Origin: Bacteroidales bacterium
GTDB taxonomy: Bacteria; Bacteroidota; Bacteroidia; Bacteroidales; UBA932
Reading direction: 5' to 3'
Length of the DNA: 32,149 nucleotides
NCBI GenBank assembly: GCA_017469845.1
Contig: JAFUFP010000027.1
Coordinates: 1 to 32,149 of the forward strand
Shown here: piece after piece, positions 25,801 to 32,149 of the stretch
Numbering within the stretch: the first letter of the stretch is position 1
How the letters are laid out: the number at the start of each line of letters is the position of its first letter
Translations under genes and position numbers: made by a program
The notes under the pieces: generated by a model
Seen by the model: the letters and a program-made list of their open reading frames with translations, nothing else
What the model was told of the DNA's origin: nothing
The model's database searches: none

Positions 25801-26731
25801 TCTCCTTATTGTCGATGGAGTACATTATCATATCGTCGGCGATGCAGCACAGAGCTGAGGTAGCGTCTTCCCAAAGGCGGCTTTTGTCCAACGGGGCTGT
25901 TTCCGTACCGTCCGGAGACAGCGATACGATTCCTTTGCCTCTTGCGGCGAGAAGAAGATTCCTGCCGGAACTCTTCGCGAAGAAGGTGTAATTCGGAATC
26001 ACCTTTTTGCGGTTCTTCCCGTCAGTGGAGAAGGAATAAAGCCCTTCCGATGTGGATACCATCACTTCAGAATTCCACATACTCATGTCTTCGACCGAGG
26101 TCTCCGGCCCGAAAGAGATTCTTCCTTTTTTCTTCATGTCGCCGCCCAAGACGATGATGTGGCCTCTCTTTCCCTGGCTTGCTAGCCATACCTCGTCACC
26201 TACTTTCAGCATTTCGTCGGCAAACGCCAGGTCGGCGTCATTGACGGCGTCAGCAGTTTCCCCGGTATTCTTGTCGTAGAACACGAGTCCGTGTGGCGAG
26301 GAGAACAGAATCCGGTCCTCGTCGTATGAAATCATTCCGGACACTATGTTGTAGTATCCCTCGGACCTTCTTGCGACCTTGTAGTCTTTGATGAGGCAGA
26401 CCCCCATGTAGGTTCCGACCCAAAGCCGTCCCTCCGTGTCCGGAAGAATGGTGGTTATCATGTCATTGGAAAGCGACAGGGAATCAGTGCTGTAATATGT
26501 CCTGAAAGATTGGCCGTTATATCGGTTGAGTCCATGGGAGGTCCCTATCCAGAAAAAGCCGTTTTCATCAATTGCGATTGATGAAATGTCATCAGAAGAA
26601 AGGGCCTGTGATATCGAAAGCTCCCTTTGCGGCTCTCCATATGATTTGATGGCGGAACCGAGGCAGACGAACAGCACTGCCACAGCCATCAGAGATCTGA
26701 GGGAGAGAACTTTTGAAAGGTATAGGGTCAT
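22841..26731 (-). CDS. hybrid two-component system sensor/regulator (HTCS) with AraC output
   Basis: This 1296-residue protein is the one-protein regulator typical of Bacteroidota glycan loci. It starts with a signal/anchor (VAVLFVCLGSA). Two seven-bladed periplasmic propellers follow (repeats like SIAIDENGFFWIGTSHGLNRYN, DTEGRLWVGTYMGVCLI), then a Y_Y_Y domain (YSYTCKLDGYDKEWVNIG) and a membrane helix at about 720-740. In the cytoplasm come HisKA with His779 in NLSHEYRTPLSL, HATPase with DTGIGMSEEDI near 938, a receiver with phospho-Asp1095 in ILSDILMPGKDG, and a C-terminal AraC domain from about 1190 (MSRSCLYSKIKTLSG, YTVGFASLAGFSRSFKNRFG). All catalytic residues are present. It lies 180 nt behind the GH2 gene and likely activates the plug lipoprotein/GH2 genes when its sugar ligand binds in the periplasm. 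Confidence 0.97.
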   Translation of the reverse strand: MTLYLSKVLSLRSLMAVAVLFVCLGSAIKSYGEPQRELSISQALSSDDISSIAIDENGFFWIGTSHGLNRYNGQSFRTYYSTDSLSLSNDMITTILPDTEGRLWVGTYMGVCLIKDYKVARRSEGYYNIVSGMISYDEDRILFSSPHGLVFYDKNTGETADAVNDADLAFADEMLKVGDEVWLASQGKRGHIIVLGGDMKKKGRISFGPETSVEDMSMWNSEVMVSTSEGLYSFSTDGKNRKKVIPNYTFFAKSSGRNLLLAARGKGIVSLSPDGTETAPLDKSRLWEDATSALCCIADDMIMYSIDNKEIRLKPTEKSTVIPLSGKYSFENLLAKYDLGDGSSIGTGDRLFYRFRGMECEAFFPEGFPEGETMKVSARDTEGNIWIGSDSGIILCYTAQSSPTLLTICSIPGFKTLWPDKDNGVHILSEGKHILMHKDGRQEELTSIDNLGIWLSAPSRNGGSFLFGDDALFIYDGEEIPTRIPARFPTPCCADGPDERGLFAVGTLSGGVFLVNREGDIVRHFTSSEGLPDQQIRSLCVDTEGNVWAFSGNEIARISGKDNSVSILSMNNDNFVAAFGASSIGRDGTITILGNGIYNFDPQITYSSWKSDGTMIDLVMVNSQEISTPTDGGVTVLQHNENQISFYFTAKGHNAKEYSYTCKLDGYDKEWVNIGQSQRRGYSYLRPGKYLFHASLLLPDGSVDPKETSFAFRIKPHPLMSAPALLLYLLLIGNAVYFILRNLKRRREDKMNLLLSEQRRSLEERLSKSKAEFFTNLSHEYRTPLSLIYGPAKDIARRKDLPDDVTGLASLISGNADRLMNLTRQLLDFEAGEKGMKALRVSEGDLSACIGTSVNDFSYLAGQKGLDLKSDITPGMTGFYDSDKLEKILFNLLSNAVKYTEKGWIRVSAEKLSSQKASSFLSEPPIADYEGDYALIEVTDTGIGMSEEDIRKIFDRYNRLHRQMEEGKEPEGFGIGLNYAMLLSEAHKGKISVKSSENGGSTFSLIFPIDKNAYTENELWLGDTPIGDTPNSEAMTAETGEESKNTTILIVEDNPQMRSYLAETLRKDFGVVCASDGNEAMDSLSISIPDIILSDILMPGKDGFSLCREIKENDNYCHLPVILMTAQPDRDKQMKGLDTGADAYLPKPFDYSLLQAVIGNILENRHRLQRSLRNRTSSSTASEASDEASTLSAKDAAFLEKLYSIMDSHLSEEDFNVQSIAFEIGMSRSCLYSKIKTLSGEGPQDFLQGYRLNKAMELLKKGEMNVTEVSYTVGFASLAGFSRSFKNRFGVPPSAI

Positions 26732-26853
26732 TGACGATACGTAATACGTTACGAAGATACATATTTTTGATGGAATTGATTGTTGCGCACGGTACTGAGT
26801 TTCGCTTTCCTCTGCCGAACAAGAGAGTTCGGTTCCGAACAGAGTAATGAAAG

Positions 26854-26885
26854 AAATCGGCCCCGGAAAACTCCGGAGCCGACTT
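26854..26885 (-). terminator. intrinsic terminator of the GH2 gene
   Basis: On the minus strand a 14-bp stem with two wobble pairs and a 4-nt loop (arms 26885-26872 and 26867-26854) is followed by CTTTC; the arm itself ends in TTT. It starts 26 nt past the GH2 stop, so the hybrid regulator downstream has its own promoter. Confidence 0.8.
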
Positions 26886-26910
26886 CTCAGCTTTTAGTGA
26901 ATATTGTGGA

Positions 26911-29331
26911 TCAGTTTGCGGAAATCGTGATGCTTCCTCCTTTGACGCCCTCAGCATTCGCTGAAAGTGTTACGGTCCCTCCCTTTTCGGATGACTGGAC
27001 GATGGCTGTCAGCTTTCCGCTGAAAAGATGCATCTGGGGAAGATGGAAAAGATCCAGACAGGTGGGGTCTCCATTGGCTGAAGCCCTGTAGAAGCCGCCT
27101 TCTCCTGTTGTCGAGAAGGTGACAAGCCTTCCATCTGAAGGACAGAGGTTGCCGTCCTTGTCGACTATGCTCACTTCAATGTAGGAAAGGTCTTTCCCGT
27201 CAGCTTCCAGAACCGATCTGTCGGCTTTCAATTCAAGATGGTCAGGCTCCCCGGCAGTGTGTACGCTTTCTTCAGCGACAGCGTTACCTTCTGAGTCATA
27301 GGCGACAACCTTGATTTCGCCGGGTTCGTAAAGGACCTCATTCCACATGAGGCGGTATCTTCCCTGTTCGTCACTGCGGTCTTTCTTGCGGACTCCCTGG
27401 CTGACATCGTTGACAAAGAGTTCGGCCATCGGATAATTGGTGTAGACGAAGACCGGGGTCACTTCTCCCTCGCGTCCGGGCCATGTCCAGTGGGGCAGGA
27501 TGTGAAGAGTCTCGACTTCGGGACGCCATACGCTTCTGTACAGCCAGTAGCGGTCTTTGGGGATAGAGGCCAGGTCGATGATACCGAAATTCGAGCTGTG
27601 GTTCGGCATGATGTTGTACGGTGTAGGCTCGCCAAGATAATCAAATCCTGTCCACACGAATTGACCTATCTCCCAGTCCTTGTCTTCCGCCATCGCGAAA
27701 TCAATGTCCGGAAGATTGGACCAGCTGCAGTATTCGAGATCGTAGGATGAACACTGGAGGTCTTCGTGACGTGCACGGGCTGTCTTTTCCACGGGGAAGT
27801 GATAAACACCGCGGGAAGATATGGTTGAAGCGGTCTCGCTTCCGAGGACGATCTTGTGGGAGAGCGTGTCATAAGCCTGCTGGTAAAGATGGACCCTGTA
27901 GTTGAATCCCGGTACATCCAGAAGATTGGCAAGGCCGTTCTTGAGAACACAGATCACCTGGTCCATACCGCAGGTTGTAAAGCGTGTGGGGTCCTCACGA
28001 TGGACGATGTCGACGAGGAATTTGGCGGTGTTGTATCCGGAAGCGTCGCATTGGCTCGGAACTTCGTTTCCGATGCTCCAGAAGATCACCGAAGGGTCGT
28101 TGCGGAACTGGTGAAGCATGTTCACCATGTCTTTCTCCGCCCATTCGTCAAAGAAGAGATGGTAGCCGTTGCGGCATTTCTGGATATCCCATTCGTCGAA
28201 TGGCTCTACCATCATCATGAATCCCATCTCGTCGCAAAGCCTCACAAGTTCCGGGGCCGGCATGTTGTGGGAAGTGCGGATGGCGTCGCAGCCCATCTCT
28301 TTGAGCAGAGTGAGTTGGTGACGGAGAGCGGCCTCGTTGACGGCGCTGCCCAAGGGACCCAGGTCATGGTGGTTGCATACGCCCCTTATCTTGCGCATCT
28401 CGCCGTTGAGGAAGAATCCCTTGTCAGGAATGATTTCGATGGAACGGATACCGAAAGTGGTGGTGTATTCATCTACCTTCTCGCCTCCATCCCAAACTGA
28501 AGTCACCGCCTTGTAAAGGGACGGGCTTTCCGGACTCCAGAGCATAGGACGGCGGACCTTCATCTTCTGCTCCACGACATCCCCTTTCACTTTGGCCTTC
28601 CTTGAAGAGGCCACTTTCTTACCGGAGGGGTCGAGGATTTCTGTTTTGATCTTCTTCCCACCGGTGAGGGTAACCTTGAGGTTTACCCGGGAGGATTTTT
28701 TCGATATGTCGGAGCATATCACCTGGATTCCCCAGACCGGGACGTGGGCATCATCAGTTACGATGAGGTGTACGTTCCGGTACAGACCCGCTCCAGGATA
28801 CCAGCGGGAAGATTCGGGGAGATTCTCGAGCCTTACCGCAAGAGAATTGTCCTTGCCGTCGGGATGAACGTAAGGGGTGATGTCGAAATGGAAGGAATTG
28901 TATCCGTATGGCCATTCTCCGACGAATTGCCCGTTGACATACACCTTCGCCTGGCTCATCGCTCCGTCGAAAAGGAGTTCGGCATGGCGGCCTTCACCGA
29001 AGGACGGTACGTCGAAATTCAGCCTGTACCAACCTGTGCCGACGTAGGGGAGACCTCCCGTACGGCCGGTCTTCAGGCTTGCCATCCTTTCGAAATTCTG
29101 TGTGATGGCAACTACCTGGGCATCGTTGTTGGAATCAAAAGGACCGTATATGGCCCAATCGTGGGGGACACTCACCTGATCCCACTCCGAATCATCGAAA
29201 GCCGTGGCGGAGAATTCACCGTCTTCACGTGTGAATCTCCATCCGGATTCCAGCAGCGTTTCCTGGCGCTGTGCAAACATTGCCGTGGCGGACAGCATCA
29301 TCGCCACCAAGAAGATAATTCTTTTCATCAA
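26911..29331 (-). CDS. secreted GH2 beta-galactosidase-type glycoside hydrolase
   Basis: The 806-residue protein has a clear signal peptide (MMKRIIFLVAMMLSATAMFAQ). Domains in order: the GH2 sugar-binding jelly roll (LLESGWRFTREDGE, VPHDWAIYGPF, YVGTGWYRLNFDVP, YVNGQFVGEWPYGYNSFHFD), an Ig-like domain, and the TIM barrel with RGVCNHHDLGPLG and AIRTSHNMPAPELVRLCDEMG. It has acid/base Glu423 in FWSIGNEVPSQ and nucleophile Glu499 in VLGSETAST. C-terminal DUF4982-like and Ig/invasin-like domains follow (HTAGEPDHLELKADRSVLEADGKD split over that region). This order is standard for Bacteroidota exo-beta-galactosidases/beta-glycosidases; the substrate linkage is not fixed by sequence. It acts in the periplasm or at the surface. 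It follows the plug lipoprotein gene by 50 nt and ends at a strong terminator. Confidence 0.96.
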   Translation of the reverse strand: MMKRIIFLVAMMLSATAMFAQRQETLLESGWRFTREDGEFSATAFDDSEWDQVSVPHDWAIYGPFDSNNDAQVVAITQNFERMASLKTGRTGGLPYVGTGWYRLNFDVPSFGEGRHAELLFDGAMSQAKVYVNGQFVGEWPYGYNSFHFDITPYVHPDGKDNSLAVRLENLPESSRWYPGAGLYRNVHLIVTDDAHVPVWGIQVICSDISKKSSRVNLKVTLTGGKKIKTEILDPSGKKVASSRKAKVKGDVVEQKMKVRRPMLWSPESPSLYKAVTSVWDGGEKVDEYTTTFGIRSIEIIPDKGFFLNGEMRKIRGVCNHHDLGPLGSAVNEAALRHQLTLLKEMGCDAIRTSHNMPAPELVRLCDEMGFMMMVEPFDEWDIQKCRNGYHLFFDEWAEKDMVNMLHQFRNDPSVIFWSIGNEVPSQCDASGYNTAKFLVDIVHREDPTRFTTCGMDQVICVLKNGLANLLDVPGFNYRVHLYQQAYDTLSHKIVLGSETASTISSRGVYHFPVEKTARARHEDLQCSSYDLEYCSWSNLPDIDFAMAEDKDWEIGQFVWTGFDYLGEPTPYNIMPNHSSNFGIIDLASIPKDRYWLYRSVWRPEVETLHILPHWTWPGREGEVTPVFVYTNYPMAELFVNDVSQGVRKKDRSDEQGRYRLMWNEVLYEPGEIKVVAYDSEGNAVAEESVHTAGEPDHLELKADRSVLEADGKDLSYIEVSIVDKDGNLCPSDGRLVTFSTTGEGGFYRASANGDPTCLDLFHLPQMHLFSGKLTAIVQSSEKGGTVTLSANAEGVKGGSITISAN

Positions 29332-29381
29332 TATGTTGTTTATGGCTTATGATCGCCGAAGTTACTCAAAAACTCCGAGAA

Positions 29382-29906
29382 TCAGTTCTTGCGTCCTTTG
29401 GCGGCTTTCCTTTCCTCACGCTCCCGCTGGGCCGCCTCATATGCAATCTTTGTCGTTATCAGGATGACGCCATTGGCTCCTTTGGAACCGTAAGACGATG
29501 CCGCTGAATCCTTGAGGACCCTCACGGAATGGATTTCGTCGGGTTTGAGGACCTCGATCTGCGGAAACTCAAGGCCGTCGACCATGAAGAGAGGCTCCCC
29601 TTCGTTGCCCAGAATCGAACGGTTCCCCCTTATCTGGATATGGGGACGGTCACCGGCTCCTTGGGTATTGGATACTTCCACCCCCGGAACCTTGTTCCGA
29701 AGATAATCGTAGATGTTGTTGTAGACCTGTTCCTCCGCTTCCGTCATGGTGATTTCGGATACGGTGAAAGCGTTGCTGTTCCTGGAAGTCGACGTGTATC
29801 CCATGTCGATGCTTTCCTCATCGGTTTGCGTAGACGGAACACTTTTGGTCGTTCCGCAGGAGCATATCATGGCGAGGGCCATGAAACAGATTGTGAATCT
29901 TTTCAT
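29382..29906 (-). CDS. stand-alone TonB-plug-domain lipoprotein
   Basis: The protein is 174 residues from the ATG at 29906 (MKRFTICFMALAMICSCGTT), with a good lipobox. A longer frame upstream to 30083 would bury the signal and include the promoter, so I reject it. After a short linker comes a complete TonB-receptor plug domain: IYDYLRNKVPGVEVSN, RPHIQIRGNRSILGNEGEPL, FMVDGLEFPQIEVLKP, DEIHSVRVLKDSAASSYGSKG, ANGVILITTK. There is no barrel at all, and the protein ends in a charged tail (EREERKAAKGRKN). Such free plug lipoproteins occur in Bacteroidota without an assigned role. It could interact with TonB or occupy a receptor barrel. It leads the probable operon with the GH2 enzyme 50 nt downstream. 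Confidence 0.9.
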   Translation of the reverse strand: MKRFTICFMALAMICSCGTTKSVPSTQTDEESIDMGYTSTSRNSNAFTVSEITMTEAEEQVYNNIYDYLRNKVPGVEVSNTQGAGDRPHIQIRGNRSILGNEGEPLFMVDGLEFPQIEVLKPDEIHSVRVLKDSAASSYGSKGANGVILITTKIAYEAAQREREERKAAKGRKN

Positions 29907-29980
29907 CGTTGAAGGTGATAGTGTTGGTTGATTGATGCTGCTGTCGGATGGGACCCGTTGTCCGCTTCTCCGACATGATG

Positions 29981-29988
29981 CAAAAATA
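29981..29988 (-). promoter_or_regulatory. candidate -7 box (TATTTTTG) for the plug lipoprotein/GH2 operon
   Basis: A perfect TAnnTTTG followed by C on the minus strand, 74 nt upstream of the lipoprotein ATG, predicts a leader of about 65 nt. No -33 match is seen, which is consistent with activation by the hybrid regulator. Confidence 0.5.
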
Positions 29989-30123
29989 TCCACTTCCGGA
30001 GAAGAAGGCATTCCATAAACTTCATTTGTCATATCAAAATCTTCACCGGGGAAAAGATTCTGTGCAGCGTTTCCAGGAAACACTTTGTTAAGGCAATCGC
30101 AGGTGTCGGATGGGAAAAGAAAA

Positions 30124-30148
30124 GCCCGAAGAATGTCGTTCTCCGGGC
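30124..30148 (-). terminator. intrinsic terminator belonging to the truncated serpin gene
   Basis: On the minus strand GCCCGGAGAA and TTCTTCGGGC pair over 10 positions (one wobble) with a 5-nt loop. TTTTCTTTT follows. It lies 75 nt past the serpin stop and no other gene ends here. Confidence 0.75.
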
Positions 30149-30222
30149 AAGGTCATAAGGCTGTCGACCGATCCCCGGAGTTTTGCCCTTCCGGAGCGTG
30201 ACAGTCAAGTCCCCCAAAGGCG

Positions 30223-30294
30223 CTATCCTCTGTAGGCTCCCATGAAAAGTATGGTTCCGGAAGAGTTCTCCCTTATCAGGTAAACGAAAGGATT
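30223..30294 (-). pseudogene. 3' end of a serpin (serine protease inhibitor) gene
   Basis: The minus strand reads NPFVYLIRENSSGTILFMG followed by AYRG and a TAG stop. This is the conserved C-terminal strand pair of serpins (family pattern DHPFLFFIRDNKTGSILFMGR). Directly upstream, at about 30295, the sequence turns AT-rich and the frame stops within five codons. The remaining roughly 370 codons, including the reactive-site loop, are therefore missing. The 3' flank with its terminator is intact. This is the scar of an insertion or deletion at the edge of the RHS island. Confidence 0.75.
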
Positions 30295-30359
30295 GTATAT
30301 TAATTGTTAAAGCATATTTTTTAACGAAATATTGTGTTTAGAAATCATCTCCAACATTA

Positions 30360-30646
30360 CTATATCGGAATATAAGTACCAACTGACAAATAATCATCAA
30401 ACGATAAATAAACAATCCTATGATGATAATACAATAAGATAACACCCACAACTTCTTCTGATTGAAAAACGATAGGTCCTCTTAATGAACATGCTTTCTC
30501 TGAAAACACAATGACATCTCTTCAGGAAGACCCATGAGTTTCTTTCCATGTGAATTCTGGAACAACTCTAACTATTCTAATCCACATCAAAACAACTCCG
30601 CACATTACGATGGCGAATAACAAAACTGCCCTCTTTTAATTCTCAT
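30360..30646 (-). pseudogene. broken small membrane protein gene next to the RHS/AHH immunity gene
   Basis: From the ATG at 30646 the minus strand reads MRIKR. After a one-base loss in the following GGG, the frame continues with a membrane helix (AVLLFAIVMCGVVLMWIRIV) and VPEFTWKETHGSS. A TGA at 30524-30522 then interrupts it. The same frame goes on for 53 codons (RDVIVFSEKACSLRGPIVFQ, then VVGVILLYYHHRIVYLSFDD) to TAG at 30362-30360. The product would be about 95 residues with one N-terminal helix. No family is recognised. By position it may be an old immunity or accessory gene. Two independent lesions would be needed, so decay is inferred; chance reading is possible. Confidence 0.45.
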
Positions 30647-30713
30647 GTACCAATCTCTATACTATAAACGATGGTCTGGTTGAATGTATGACTACAAACT
30701 TTTTAGCTTTACT

Positions 30714-31346
30714 TCATGGACACACTTTTGGGGACATTATCTCAGAAAGAGGATAAAACTCCGGAGACGTAATCTTATTCTTTTTAAGTAGAAGCATCGT
30801 GCGTTTTGTTACGATTAAGAAATTGGGACCAATTCTGAAGATGTCGCTTCCGTCCCACTCTTTTTGCTCCCATTGACAGTAGCGACTGCGTTCATCATAA
30901 GGAATCTGGTTGTACGGCAACAATAACTTCATCTCTCCACCTCTTCCCGTAACAGTAAATCCGTGATACCCTTTTATTTCATTACCCTTCTTGTCATAAA
31001 CCAGTACAGGATAGCTCTTCCATCCAGTGATGTCATTATCCTCCATCAACTGTTTCATTCGATCCGAGATTAAAAAGCAATTGCCATCAAATCTCATATC
31101 CAGCATATCTCGCATCTTCTTCCCTTCTCGTTGTCTATATACGACAGGGAATTTGATGTAATCGGGGTAATGACCATAATCATCCCCATATAGCAACTGA
31201 TAGTGAATGTCACGTCCACTTTCCGGGCCATGCAAATTGTTTTTTAGTGCATAATCAAACAAATCAGGACGAACGTAAAAGGTTGTTAAATACCCTGCGC
31301 TACTGAACACATAGAAAGATGGATCGTTTTTAGTAATCATAATCAT
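30714..31346 (-). CDS. candidate immunity protein for the AHH toxin (DUF1629/Imm11-like)
   Basis: The 210-residue cytoplasmic protein begins at an ATG inside the end of the RHS gene (17-nt overlap; a second ATG two codons on gives 11 nt). The middle reads MRFDGNCFLISDRMKQLMED, then NDITGWKSYPVLVYDKKGNE and a GGEMKLLLP strand. The end has DIFRIGPNFLIVTKRTMLLL, KKNKITSPEFYPL. The two similar halves (F.G..FLIS..MK.LLE...ITG..FYP) are the pattern of DUF1629/Imm11-type immunity proteins, including the Myxococcus MXAN_0049 group. I match it by pattern only. No signal peptide is present, as fits protection against a nuclease. The AT-rich base use resembles the toxin tip. Confidence 0.8.
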   Translation of the reverse strand: MIMITKNDPSFYVFSSAGYLTTFYVRPDLFDYALKNNLHGPESGRDIHYQLLYGDDYGHYPDYIKFPVVYRQREGKKMRDMLDMRFDGNCFLISDRMKQLMEDNDITGWKSYPVLVYDKKGNEIKGYHGFTVTGRGGEMKLLLPYNQIPYDERSRYCQWEQKEWDGSDIFRIGPNFLIVTKRTMLLLKKNKITSPEFYPLSEIMSPKVCP

Positions 31347-32148
31347 ATACGGTTTTCATTAAACGTTTGGCTTCTTCTTCAATTTCCTTTATTGTTGGAT
31401 TTTTGTGGCTCCCAAAGAACTTTTTCCATTCCATGTTATATTGCCAAGCCTTGGACAAATGATGATGCGACTCCATCCAAACACCATATTGGGGATCATT
31501 TATATTTATTCCGGCATTATCAAATTTATTAAAGAACTTTTTCGGTAGTACGTGATGAGCCTGCATTCCTTCGGGTACCAACTTCCCTGCTCTTTCCAAC
31601 TCTCTGACCATATTGGATCGAAGGCTCTTCGTCAATTTGGCCCCTGAATCTAGTGCTGCAATTGCGTCATTCAGAATTCGAAAATCCTTGCCGATTCGAG
31701 TCAGCTTTGCCGCATCACCGAATGCCGGAACCGCACTGGCAAGGCTCATCAGACCGGCAAAGTTTTCCCCTGAATCGAATTGAATCTGTGCATTAATTAC
31801 GTCCGCCGTCCCACTTTGGTCAAATAACCCGACAATATCAAGAGCGGAACTAATCAAGCTATTACCTTGCAAATGGTGCTGGCCGCCCCAATCAACCCCA
31901 AAACGGGACAGATTGACATGTACGTCAATAAGATCAGTGACTATTGTGACGGATGATTTGTTGCTGCCCGCCAAAACAATATCGGCACCTCCGTCGTCCT
32001 TGAATACGACCGGATTCCCCGCACAATACGCATACGGACTGATGCCATAGTATTTTTCCCCCATAGGATCGGGCACTAGCCAGCGGGAGAGGATGGGGCT
32101 GTACTGCCTCGCTCCGAAGTCGACATACCCGGCACCGAAGTCAGGTCC
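31330..32148 (-). CDS. RHS repeat protein, 5'-partial, with AHH-family nuclease tip
   Basis: The gene enters from beyond the window end on the minus strand; the frame is open to 32148. It begins in the RHS core (GPDFGAGYVDFGARQYSP, WLVPDPMGEKYYGISPYAYC, AGNPVVFKDDGGADIV). A linker with alanine-rich helices follows (FAGLMSLASAVPAFGDAAKL). The C-terminal tip has GMQAHHVLPKKFFNKFDNAG, then ININDPQYGVWMESHHHLSK. AHH followed by a distant HHH is the signature of AHH endonucleases of the HNH/ENDO VII superfamily, a known polymorphic-toxin tip. The tip presumably cuts DNA or RNA in a competing cell. The stop lies inside the candidate immunity gene. The missing 5' part should hold the YD repeats. Confidence 0.93.
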   Translation of the reverse strand, partial: GPDFGAGYVDFGARQYSPILSRWLVPDPMGEKYYGISPYAYCAGNPVVFKDDGGADIVLAGSNKSSVTIVTDLIDVHVNLSRFGVDWGGQHHLQGNSLISSALDIVGLFDQSGTADVINAQIQFDSGENFAGLMSLASAVPAFGDAAKLTRIGKDFRILNDAIAALDSGAKLTKSLRSNMVRELERAGKLVPEGMQAHHVLPKKFFNKFDNAGININDPQYGVWMESHHHLSKAWQYNMEWKKFFGSHKNPTIKEIEEEAKRLMKTVYDYDY

Positions 32149-32149
32149 C
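31985..32149 (-). repeat. RHS core repeat, copy 3 (inverted, cut by window end)
   Basis: On the minus strand this reads GPDFGAGYVDFGARQYSP, then WLVPDPMGEKYYGISPYAYC. It is the same core segment as the left-hand copies but diverged at many third positions. It is inverted relative to the left copies and about 30 kb away from them. Confidence 0.85.

Noticed and set aside
1..32149. CRISPR arrays, rRNA, insertion sequences
   Set aside because: No regularly spaced repeats, no rRNA signatures and no transposase frames were seen on either strand.

Overview
The window looks like a chromosomal piece of an uncultured Bacteroidales (phylum Bacteroidota) with moderate-to-high GC. The evidence is a SusC-type TonB signature, a one-protein hybrid two-component regulator, Bacteroidota lipoprotein signals, and repeated -7 boxes of the form TAnnTTTG, in several cases with TTTG or TTG 19 nt upstream. 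No Shine-Dalgarno pattern stands out. The exact family cannot be fixed from sequence alone.

Both ends lie inside RHS polymorphic-toxin genes that point inwards. At the left (1-2752, + strand), a GC-rich RHS core ends in an AT-rich tip with the HEMFH zinc motif of the M91/NleD metallopeptidase group. A candidate lipoprotein immunity gene overlaps it by 4 nt, and a decayed second RHS core carrying a one-base deletion follows. At the right (30360-32149, - strand), an RHS core ends in an AHH nuclease tip, followed by an overlapping candidate immunity gene and a broken small membrane-protein gene. The right island begins exactly where a serpin gene has been cut off: only its last 23 codons and its terminator remain.

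Between the islands is ordinary chromosome. Region 3045-8939 (- strand) holds pyruvate phosphate dikinase, a PIN-PhoH ATPase behind a degenerate AIR-synthase-like protein, and a 50-codon candidate secreted peptide. Region 9090-14884 is a small uptake locus: a TonB-dependent receptor, a calycin-like lipoprotein, an AraC regulator and a divergent GH106-like glycosidase lipoprotein, with no SusD. Region 15012-22573 (+ strand) holds folC, a huge alpha-2-macroglobulin-like protein that lacks the thioester but carries a SusC-like EEMVVTGYG motif, and the 3' remnant of a carboxylesterase. A tRNA-Val(UAC) follows, with a clear promoter and terminator. Region 22841-29906 (- strand) is a carbohydrate cluster: a stand-alone TonB-plug lipoprotein, a secreted GH2 beta-galactosidase-type enzyme, and a hybrid two-component sensor/AraC regulator that probably controls them.

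The central genes are mostly housekeeping and glycan-acquisition functions. The accessory interest lies in the two RHS toxin/immunity islands, the several gene remnants at their edges, and the orphan envelope proteins (plug lipoprotein, A2M with a plug-like motif, small secreted ORF).
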